A DNA stretch of 64,000 nucleotides from positions 17,897,116-17,961,115 of the forward strand of contig CM060856.1 in NCBI GenBank assembly GCA_030737835.1, read 5' to 3'. Shown piece after piece: positions 46,810-64,000 of the stretch (position 1 is its first letter; every line of letters begins with the position of its first letter). The position numbers and the translations under genes were made by a program. Source of the DNA: Acorus gramineus. Lineage: Eukaryota; Streptophyta; Magnoliopsida; Acorales; Acoraceae. The notes under the pieces are model-generated. The model made no database searches. It worked only from the letters and a program-made list of their open reading frames with translations, and was not told the origin of the DNA.

Positions 46810-47896
46810 GTGGGGTCGTCGTGTGTGTTTTGCATATATGCATGGATGTATGGTGATTTTGTTGTGCTTTTCATTGGTGTTTGTTTTGTCTGGCCGTGGT
46901 TTATAGTGGTATGAGGAATAAGAGTTTGTGAAGTTGTACTGGTTTGAGCTTTATGTGGGAATTAAAAAGGAATTATAAATTTAAATTGAATTTCGAAGTA
47001 ATGAAAATAATTGACTATGTTATACTAAGATCATGAAAGGCTACCCACCAAGGTAGGTCTGGCATCGACTCCATTATATATGAAAAAAAAACTTAAAAAG
47101 GCCCCATGGCCATCCAATTATATATATATTATATATATATCTTCTTGGGTGAGAGATGTATACATTTCTTTCATTTTTTTATATGTATTTGTTAAAAATA
47201 AATCCATTCATTCATTATGTAGCTATATACATTTTTCATATAAGCATATAACTCATTAGATGAAATTTAATTACTATTTAAAAAAAATTAAAACACTATA
47301 AGTGTGAACACGGACAGTCCGGCCGACTGTCCCTAACATTATTTATGAAGGAAAATGATACATCGTTCTAACCCCGTGTGCAGCCATGTCTACGGCCCCA
47401 AACATTTTAATTTTTTCTTAAAATATGTCATCATTTAATAAAATATATATTATTATAAAAAGTAAAGTATATACTTAGATGAACCAGTACATATTTTTTT
47501 AAAAAAAAAACTTGAAATTTTTTAATTTTTTTGCATTACTGAATAACATATTGCACTATGATAATATACACTATGTAAACAGCTAGGGACTGCTTCAAAG
47601 TTGTAGACAGGGCCACAAAACAAACCAAATGTATCACCGCCCAAAAATGAATTATATACTTAAAAGAATTTAATGCAATTCTTTTTACATTTATTTTAAT
47701 CTTGTATTCTTGTATATATTATATATTGAGAAGAAAGTATAAGGCGGGAAGTGAAAAATGCAAGAAGGATTACAGAAATGGCCAAGTGTATTAATAACCA
47801 TACAATTATTCAAAAAATAAACAAAGAAATACAATGTGGGAAAGACCAGCACATAAATAAATTCTGATACAAGAGGTTGCAAATAATTAGAACTGA
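46810..47896. other. convergent intergenic region between ANS and PGM
   Basis: ANS (plus) and PGM (minus) converge here. Both 3' UTRs lie inside it. A line near 47221-47310 (TAGCTATATACATTTTTCAT, ACTCATTAGATGAAATTTAA) resembles the MITE in PGM intron 10 (51130-51190), so an old copy may be present. No gene was seen. Confidence 0.5.
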
Positions 47897-55920
<8,024 letters not shown>

Positions 55921-57062
55921 TGTTTGATTTGTTGTTGAAGATGGTGTTCCAGTCTCAGCTCAGATTCTCTCGGCCTTCGCTTGCTGTGGAAAGCTGTGGT
56001 CTTTTTTGTTTTTGTTTAACAAAGATGGGGACCGACAGTTTTGAAATTTTAAAATTTGTCTCCAATTGAGGGGTCTCTTATCAGAATGAATGAATAATTA
56101 ATTGCATGGGCTGTGGTCGATGTGAACCGTACAAACTTTATAGGAACTGAAAAGAAAATCTTAACGGGGATCTCCTGAAACTGATTATTGATCTGATCTG
56201 CTATTTTAATAGCTTTTTAGGATTGCACGTGATAAAATCTCTCATAATGTAATAATGATGTAAGTATACTTTTTAAATATGAATTTAATGAAATATCTCA
56301 ACTAAATCCGGGAGTTTGTTATGAATTTTCATTTGAAGGAATATGTTATTATTAAAATATTAAAATGAAAACATATATTTTATCATCTTATTTATTGAGA
56401 ACAATAATTGTTTATCTAAAGGAATTAGCTGAAATGGACATTAAAATCTTATATTTCTATAAGTTTAATTTTTCTAATTTGTGATTGTAGATTTGGTAAA
56501 TATCAAACATTATGTTTTAAATATATTGATATTAAAAAATTAAATTTGATATAAATATGATGTTATTAATAATATGTTTTTTTATTCTTGTGCCTAATCC
56601 AAAACTAAGATTCAAAATATCTTCGGTCATTACATTAAAAGTTATATAAAAATGGAAATGAAAAATATTACAAAGTTAAAAATCATTCGTGGTAAGTAAT
56701 ATATTAGTATTCACCCATTTGATGTTGGTGAAAATAAAAAATTATACAAATTATACATATGATATATTAAAAATATTTTAAAATTTTAATTACATAAAAA
56801 AATATTATACGAAACAAATTGTTAAAGGAAACAAATCTACAATCATTTAGTTTCATTTTTAATTCTGTTTGTTTCTAATCCTTTTGCTTCTTTCTTTGAA
56901 ATAAATAAGTAATATTTCAATTAAATACAATTTTTTTTATAAGAATGAATATTAAGGATGATATTTATATCATACCTCATTAATTTTAATAGTCTCATTA
57001 ATTCACATTTGAAGTCAACAATTTTCCTCGATGGGAGAAACATCTGATTGATAAGGCATATG
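55921..57062. other. PGM 5' flank and AT-rich intergenic DNA
   Basis: The first 150 bp (minus strand) are the PGM leader and core promoter. The remainder to about 57062 is AT-rich with no coding content or repeat ends recognised. Confidence 0.5.
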
Positions 57063-57365
57063 CATAGCTAGGGATGCAACTTGATTGGGTTGAACCTAAT
57101 TCATAGCTTTTTGGGGTTGGAGTTTTAACGGTCGGGGTCAATGGACCCGAACCGAATCCAAAATAGTAGGTATTAAATTTAAATGTTTTGAGATAAATAT
57201 TAGTTGTTCAATTTGTAAGATAAAATTTGAATTGTCCCATTTATTTTTTATAATCCAATGGGTTAGGTTCAGATTAAGTCACTCAAGTTTTAGGGTTGAG
57301 TTATAGGATTGGGTTGACTTACTCCAACTTTAGATTGGGTTCAGATTGAGCCCCATCCTGACTTA

Positions 57366-57596
57366 GGGTGCGTTTGGTTGCGCAATTGTAAAACTGATTT
57401 TGTAGGAATCTGCGATTGCAAAACTGATTCGGTAAGAAGCTCACTTTCTCAGCTTTTTGAAATCGCGGCTTTTGGGTACTATTTGCCTAAAATCTGTGTG
57501 CAGGAAGCTGCTACAGTAAAACTGTTTTGTTGCACGATTGTAAACGTAGTTTCCTGCAATCGCAATCGTAGCGCAATCGCGCAACCAAACGCACCC
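57366..57596. mobile_element. Tourist-like MITE (PIF/Harbinger), 231 bp
   Basis: 18-bp terminal inverted repeats GGGTGCGTTTGGTTGCGC / GCGCAACCAAACGCACCC are flanked by TTA on both sides (57363-57365 and 57597-57599), the target duplication of PIF/Harbinger MITEs. Internal lines (GCGATTGCAAAACTG, GCAATCGCAATCGTAGCG) are also partly inverted. Confidence 0.92.
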
Positions 57597-57599
57597 TTA

Positions 57600-58068
57600 A
57601 CCCGCCTGAGTTGTACCCTTAGGTACAATGTTCTCCGAAACATGAGAAAAACACAACTCCCCACCTTGTTCACTCTATTTTTCTAATAAAATATAATTTT
57701 TAATATGAAATAAACATAATAATTGATATTAGTGTAAAGTAATATACAAATGTATTAATATGTTAAGATGCAGCTTTGTGTTTATTTTCGTGTGTTTTAA
57801 TTTATATTACAAAAAAATTAGTTTGAGCATGATAGGGTTTGTTAGGTTTTATCCTAATCTATTTAACTTAAATTACAAATAAATTATTTTGAACATGATA
57901 GAGTTTGTTAGGCTTAATGTTCATCTATTTAATTTATTTATTTTAAAGGTGTATATTTGTGTATAAAAACATATAGTTTAGTAAATGAAATATATATTCC
58001 AATGAAATGTAAGAATCCATTAATTAAAAAAACATATATTTAATTTAATTTTCCTCAACATGTTATTC

Positions 58069-58105
<37 letters not shown>

Positions 58106-58181
58106 GAATAATTAATATGGTATGAGTTAGGTAGAACCTAATTTTCCTAGCCCTACCCAAAACATACCACGTTGTCAATTC
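57600..58181. other. AT-rich spacer with (AT)n microsatellite
   Basis: Contains an (AT)n run at about 58073-58101 and a duplicated line GAGTTTGTTAGG/AGGGTTTGTTAGG with ATGATAG upstream (57820 and 57896). No gene was seen. Confidence 0.55.
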
Positions 58182-58195
58182 ACACACCTAGATCG

Positions 58196-58344
58196 CACCA
58201 CCACTCGCACAACGAGTTGGTTGAAATGCACCCTCTCGAAATGAGAGGTCGTAGGTTCGAACTCGATTATACCCCCTTTGTGGGTGTGTTAGCCCCTAAT
58301 GAGCCTATTATTGTATCCGCCCCTTGTGAGAAAAAAAAAAAATT
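58196..58344 (+). mobile_element. tRNA-derived SINE with 14-bp target duplication
   Basis: A box A-like GAGTTGGTTGAAATGC and a box B GGTTCGAACTC are spaced as in tRNA genes, and the body ends in a 12-13 A tail. Flanks are a perfect 14-bp duplication ACACACCTAGATCG (58182-58195 and 58345-58358). Length about 149 bp. Confidence 0.93.
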
Positions 58345-58358
58345 ACACACCTAGATCG

Positions 58359-58883
58359 ATTGGCAATTGGATATGTCATCACGGTTGGGTAAGTTTGTGA
58401 TGTAGTAGAAAACGTGAAACGCTACGAAAAAGAAAACAAAGACAATCAACATTGACTCTCGTAGATCTTTTCGTAAACACAAAAAAAGGAGAAAAGATAA
58501 AACTCTCATAAATAACCAGAAAACTCTACTATTATTCAATGATTATTTGTACAACTCCTTTACATGTTTAAATAATGTAATGTGACTAGCAGAGCAATAA
58601 CACCAAGATTAAAAAAGGCAAATACATAAATTCAAATCTCTATAATGAAGCCACTGAAACACCATTAAAAATTTACTAAAACAGCTTCTAATATATTTTA
58701 TATTCCTCCTAACTTAATATACAAAATGAATTCATAATTATGGAGAAATTAATATTTGATTCTCTGAATTATGGGCATCCAAATTTATGTTATATTAATT
58801 GTTTTTTTTTTAACTATTCTTCTCCAATAATGGTTGATTTGATTGTCAATTTGTCCTGCATTAGTTTATCACGTTATGACAAT
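58359..58883. other. AT-rich intergenic DNA, no gene seen
   Basis: No coding block or element end was recognised. Confidence 0.5.
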
Positions 58884-59326
58884 TAGGGGTGGTAAACGAG
58901 CCGAACGAACTAAGCTTTGACATGTTCAAGCTCGGCTCGTTTATAAACGAGCTGAGCCGAGCCAAGCCGAGCCAAGGTCACGAGCCTCAACGAGCCTAGT
59001 GTTCTTCTTTATTTTAGGGTTTTTAAGGGTTGAAAATAAAATTTTAGCCTAAATGAGCCAAGTTCATGAGCCTAAATGAGCATAACTTTGTATTGGTTTA
59101 ATGTTTTGATTTTACAAAGGAGTTGAGCTAAGCTTAAACCAAGTTTTTTATAACACAAACGAGCCGAGTTTGAACACAAAATGAAGCTCGATCTAGGTCC
59201 TAAGCCTTACCGAGCTTTAAAAATTGTTCAAGCTTACTCGTTTATCTAATTGAACGAGTCTGAACGAACTCAAACTGAGCCAAGTCTAAGCCGAGCCCGA
59301 GTGGCTTGGTTCATTTACCAGCCCTA
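58884..59326. mobile_element. non-autonomous hAT element, 443 bp
   Basis: The ends TAGGGGTGGTAAACGAGCC and TTACCAGCCCTA are inverted relatives. The flanking octamers ATGACAAT and ATCACAAT match at seven of eight. Subterminal arrays of CGAGCC/GAGCCGAG lie at both ends around an AT-rich centre. A truncated relative lies at 22961-23269. Confidence 0.88.
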
Positions 59327-60400
59327 ATCACAATTAAATATTTATATCTCCTCTACCCTCATATTCAAATCTGAACATAGTCCAGCTCATCCGTAAAGCC
59401 CACATCAAAAGGAGGATGTATAAAAGTTTTTTTTTCATATATATCCTTAGTAAATTTCAATTTTATCAAAATACTTCACTTAAAATTGATCCGTCCAAAA
59501 ATACCCCTAAAAATTTCATAACCCGTGCATCTGGTGCCCCTCTGTCACACGATGTTAATGTTCAATATCCAACCCCAATTAATTGGTTTACCATGGTTTG
59601 TGCAATTACTAAGTTACCCTATTTGACCAAAACCCTAACCCCAACATTTCATTCCCTTTTCATCCCCTTTCAATCTATGAAATCTAAAAAACCTAATTTA
59701 AAATATGAAAAACCATTTTCATCCCTCAACATACACACTTGTAAAACTTCTTCCTTTTGGTGGCTTCCTTTGTAGATGTCAAACTCCTTACATGACAATC
59801 AACAAATAATAAGGTGGGTTAGGTTGAGCATATAGGACTAGAGGAGAGAATATGCTTAGAATGAAGAACTCATTAGACAAACAATGATTCGGGTAAAAAT
59901 GAGATTTTGCTCGAAGAAGTGTGAAATGAGAAATATTGAGTGTTTTGGAGGTGCAATAGTGGATATATAAGCGTTTTTACTGGTGAAAATGGATTTCTAA
60001 TGATACCAATTTTTAAGTAATTTTTATTTAAATTTAAATATATTTTTGAAAGTACAAGGCTGCAGATAGCTCTTAGAAGATTCCCTGTTTAACTTGATCA
60101 TTTCAAGCAATGCTCGTGCAAAACAGTTGGAAAAGACAAAAGACATCCACAATTGGACGCAATTGGCTGTCCAATCTGCTGTAAAAACAAAAATGATAAT
60201 AATAATCTTTCTTACAAGCTGTAAAACGTAACCGAGTGTAACAATGGTGTTAAAATTTTGATCTAAATTTTACAGGGACGACGATATCACGACTTTTGAT
60301 GCGTCTTTTTCCCGGAATCGGAAGGACCGAAGATATCCTACCACGACCACGTGAATCCATAGAACCAACAAGGGCAGTTTCGTACTTCCCCTCGGCCCTC
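59327..60400. other. upstream region of the MINDY gene, no other gene seen
   Basis: The segment near 59416-59775 has an open frame without recognisable content, probably chance. The last 150 bp before 60400 are less AT-rich and look like promoter. Confidence 0.5.
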
Positions 60401-60401
60401 C

Positions 60402-60408
60402 TATAAAT
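60402..60408 (+). promoter_or_regulatory. TATA box of the MINDY gene
   Basis: TATAAAT lies about 160 bp upstream of the ATG at 60565. The inferred leader (from about 60435) contains a (CTT)n run at about 60506-60529, common in plant 5' UTRs. Confidence 0.6.
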
Positions 60409-60564
60409 ACCCGTCTCGTGCGCGGCGGGTTGGACGAGCACAGAAATAGAAGAGGAAAAGCGAAACGAAAACCTATTAATAGCTCTCCTTCTCATCTTCA
60501 ATCGCTTCTTCTTCTTCTTCTTCTTCTTCGTTTGTTTGTTTATAGATCATGAAATAGAATAGCC

Positions 60565-63500
60565 ATGGCGGAAGAAGATCAGCAACAGCAGGGGCGGAAA
60601 GAGGACGCGAAGGACGGAGAACACGCGTACAAGACGAAGATCATCCAATTCTTTGGTCGCTCCACACCTATCGTGCTCCAGAACGGCAATGGACCTTGTC
60701 CTCCCCTCCTCGCTATCTGTATCTCTCCTTCACCTCTCTCTCTCTGTTTCTATTCGATGAAGGTTTTCCTTTTAAATGTGTGGTTTTGATGGAGGTGCTG
60801 TTTTGATGTTCTGTCCATGTTATGGAGTTCAAGAAACCTTGAGTTCTGTTCGTTCTGGTGATTTTTTATTTTTAGGATGTTGTAGTGTTTTGAAATTGAT
60901 CAAAGTTTCTGTATCAGGTAATGTACTTCTTTTGAGGAATGCTATAAACCTAAACGCGGATTCATCTGAAATTTCACCTGAAGAACTGCTCTCTCTTGTC
61001 GCGGGGCGGTTAATTGATTCTAGCTGTAATTTCACGGTAAAGGACGTTACCTGCTATTCAACATGGATTGTATTGGCATATCTTTGTGTCCTTTTTATTC
61101 TGTTTTGAGAGAGTCTATTGGTTCTGCGAATTCAATGATCTGTTTTTTTTTTTAGGATAAAGATGATGGTTATGCTAATAATCAGTTGAAGAACATAGAT
61201 GATGCAATGAAAATTCTGTCAAAACTCGCCTCAAGAATCGATGTGAACATCCAGTTTAGGAAGTAAGTTGTCTATTGCCTTTATCACTGGGATTCAGTCA
61301 ATTTAATTCCAGTATTTTTTTAATATCTTTCATATGCTTTTTAATTGCAGAATTGATGATTTTGATATCACTAGCGAGTGTGTGATATTTGATCTCTTGG
61401 ATATTGGACTGTATCATGGATGGATTGTTGACCCGCAGGTATTCCTCCCTTCTTTTAATTGGAAAACTAAATATGGATCCTTATTTTATTTATCAATGTG
61501 TGATATGTTATGAACCTTTCTTTACATACTGGTTGGCCAATAAGGCAATAACAAGTAATTGCAGAAATAAATAATCACATCAAGATAATTTAATTTATGT
61601 TTTGAAATATCATGTTTATGTAACTTAGTTTCTAATTTTGTGTTGGAAAGTAGATGCGTGTAACTCAAGTGCTTATGTCTGCACGGAGTATATTTTGATT
61701 TCACTTGTACAAAGTAACTGTGATACATAAGTTGAAATTTCATTGACTCTATTTATTCTCAGCTGATATTTATGTTTGTTGACTGCTGTCAACTATGCTT
61801 GCTATGAGCCAGACTTCATCTGTGTTTCTTTTCTAGTCTGGAGTATCTGAAGTTATTAGTTTTTGTACTATATTTTGTTATATTCAAAATTCTTTATTAG
61901 TTATCAGAGATCTATTATTGATTAACTAAAGGTAAAGTAAATAATTTTAATTTGTTTGAAAATTATTTCCGTTCTTGAAGGACGAGAAAAGATATTCAAT
62001 AGGAGGTTATGCAGTAGATTATGATGATGTTGAGTTTTGGAGGCTTAGAAACCTTTGGCACACGTTTTACGCTTTAAAAATACATGTTTAAGACCATCTG
62101 TTTCCAAAGTTTCTTTAATAAATATTGTAAATTGTTCCCTGCACATACATGGTTTATAGGATGGATGTGAAATGGTAGCATACTTACAATTCTCATTGAT
62201 TATTTGTTTCCGGCATAGATTGGGAAAATCTGCTGACACCAAGCTTTGTGTCACTTGTGTCTGTGATTCAGGCAAATACCTTATAGTACCACATAAATCT
62301 TACCATCATGTGTTGGGCTTTCTTTAAAGTTAAATGCACAAGTTCTTTGGTATTTATATATCAAAGGTGTTCGTCCAGCTCCAGGAGATTGTGGGGAGGT
62401 TAGATTCGTGGACTACAAACCAATCGAACAAATTTTGAAGATCAAAATTCAAAACTTATTTGTCTCAATCAGCTTCTCACTAAAAAAAAGTAGAAAATGA
62501 AAGATACATATTGAATCTATGATGAATCCATGAGAATACGTTGAAACGGGGTTTTTAGTGGTTTTTATTGTTAATTTATGGATCCAGGAATCTATCATTC
62601 TTACCTAAAATTTAATGCCTTGCATTTAGCATATGCTATTTGTTTGAATGTGGATTCAACCTGACAATTAGATCAAAGCGTCAAATTGTTTAAAACCATC
62701 ATCTATTCTTTGCCATCAATTTCTGTATCATCTTTTCACTTCTACCCTCAAGGTTCGAGTGCAAAGCATCTTTATGCAATATTTCATGTATTTCATGTCG
62801 GTCTTGTTTGATGACAGTTGCTGGCTGATGTTGAACCTTGTACTTTTATTTTGGAATAAGACAATTAACTATTGCATCTCAGAAGCAGCATTTGAAATAA
62901 TCTGTTTGAATTTAGAATACCCATTTTTCATTACTCTTTTGCTTACAGTTCAAACACTTACTGCATTATGTATATTCTCAATTGATGTTACATGTTTGCT
63001 TTCAGGATACTGATACTGCAACTGCAATAGGTTCAAAGTCCTATAATACTCTTGTGAGAGAACTAGTTTCCCTTAAAGCCGTGGGTGAAGAAAAGGGTGC
63101 CTACGAGGAAGATGCGATTGATTTTATTGCTGCAACAACCGCAACTTTGGGAGTTCCTTCTCCGTGCCTTTTGAGGGGTATGTCTTTTGATGATCCTCCA
63201 GTTTTAGTTCCTCATGAGCAAAGAAGAAGAGGAGATTTAAACGAAGCAGAGAAACTGCTGAGAGCCTCATACTTGTCAAGAACTGACTTAAGAACTACTT
63301 GTACTGAATCTGCTTCACCTGACATAAATTGGAGTTCTGGAGAAAACTTGACCCTGAAGAACTCTTGTCCTGGCATTCTTGAAAATTCTTTGCAGTTGCA
63401 AGTCATCAATAAAAATGATCAGAATTTTCATCAACCTGATTTATTAGTGTCTCTAGGACATGATGCATTACAATTTGGTGATGCTCTAGAGATACATTCA

Positions 63501-64000
63501 GGGAATGACATGACATCTTCCATTGCAGATGAAATTGAACGTACTCAGCCATGTTTTAAAGATTCTGCATGTCACTCTGATTCTTTAGACCCATTTGATA
63601 ATCCGGAAAAGGAGAAGTTTCCACATATGCAATCTGTGCCTTTCCATTTCTCAGCTAGTGTTTCACTAGGTTGTGCTGCGGCCGACACAAATGGATGTGG
63701 AGAGAGTCGATCAATTTCAGAAAATAATTCCACATCTCAGGTTAATGATACTTATGAGGTGATATTTAATCCTGGTTCAGTAATACATCATCAAGATTTT
63801 GATTCTTCTGATGGACCGAGGGTGCATGTAGATGTGCATGAGGTTCTTGACGAAGTTGTCAGTCTAAGCATTGATTGTAGTGAGCCCATATATGAAGGAG
63901 AGGAATGCATACTTGATTCTAGAGTCACAGTGTATGAAGAGCCAATTTATGAAGGGGAGATGGTTCTTGCTGAGCAATCCAACAAAAGGGCTGATCAGGA
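60565..64000 (+). CDS. MINDY-1/2 (FAM63) family deubiquitinase, 5' portion, cut by the right edge
   Basis: MINDY enzymes are cysteine proteases that trim K48-linked polyubiquitin. Exons: 60565-60718, 60918-61036, 61156-61262, 61351-61438 and 63006 onward, open to the window edge; all phases agree. Order of visible parts: hydrophilic Gln/Glu/Lys-rich N-terminus, YKTKIIQFFGRSTPIVLQNG then NGPCPPLLAICNVLLLRNA with the catalytic Cys at residue 45, a helical region SPEELLSLVAGRLID, then LDIGLYHGWIVDPQ, SYNTLVRELV and DFIAATTATLGVPSPCLLRG. After that comes a long acidic Ser-rich stretch. The catalytic His of the family would be further downstream, outside the window. The family consensus as I recall it is NGPCPLLAI; here there is an additional Pro after the catalytic Cys-Pro. 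Intron 4 is 1.6 kb. The family call is strong; plant members have no settled gene symbol. Confidence 0.9.

Noticed and set aside
57378-57686. Open frame of about 100 codons
   Set aside because: It lies almost wholly within the Tourist-like MITE and continues over its target site; no coding signal.
59416-59775. 119-codon open frame upstream of the MINDY gene
   Set aside because: No recognised domain, AT-rich codon use, no splice or promoter context; likely chance or old repeat.

Overview
The window is nuclear DNA of a flowering plant. All six intact or edge-cut genes are plant families with GT-AG (and two GC-AG) introns, embedded in AT-rich DNA full of plant transposons. The GC-rich third codon positions of the anthocyanidin synthase gene beside AT-rich introns and intergenic DNA suggest a non-grass monocot, but this is inference and the species cannot be fixed from the sequence alone.

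Genes, left to right: (1) 456-2486, minus, the 5' part of PGRL1, the thylakoid cyclic electron flow protein, whose 3' exons lie off the left edge. (2) 18955-19458, minus, an intronless two-finger C2H2 zinc-finger repressor with an EAR-type motif. (3) 26207-32876, minus, GAUT1, the pectin homogalacturonan galacturonosyltransferase, about 11 exons. (4) 45355-46809, plus, ANS/LDOX, anthocyanidin synthase, two exons, 345 aa. (5) 47897-55920, minus, plastidial phosphoglucomutase, 22 exons, 602 aa. (6) 60565-64000, plus, the 5' part of a MINDY-type deubiquitinase, running off the right edge. They do not form one pathway; PGRL1, PGM and ANS are metabolic, GAUT1 is cell-wall, and the zinc finger and MINDY are regulatory.

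The space between genes is layered transposon sediment. 3-9 kb: a Mutator-like (MULE) composite with a FAR1-type DNA-binding domain broken by one stop, invaded by a long LTR-like block. 9.7-15 kb: decayed fragments of a protein disulfide isomerase gene and of a SIK1/Hippo-type kinase gene (kinase parts in scrambled order). The PDI fragment is split by a Ty3/gypsy-like insertion that is folded into an inverted repeat, has a permuted internal order, and is bracketed by a 102-bp direct repeat. 15.4-17.5 kb: a short copia-like LTR element with GC-rich minisatellites. 19.4-22.1 kb: a nearly perfect 2 x 1.3 kb palindrome whose left arm supplies the start codon region of the zinc-finger gene. 23-25.7 kb: LINE-type ORF1 remnant split by a hAT element with a perfect 8-bp target duplication. 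33-45 kb: a continuous block of hAT, MULE and MITE elements ending about 200 bp upstream of ANS. 57-59.3 kb: a Tourist-like MITE, a tRNA-type SINE and another hAT element.

The most unusual observations are the folded, permuted retroelement insertion in the PDI relic, the palindrome that merges with the zinc-finger gene start, two GC-AG introns in the phosphoglucomutase gene, and an extra proline beside the catalytic cysteine of the MINDY protein. No CRISPR, bacterial operon, tRNA or rRNA gene was seen.
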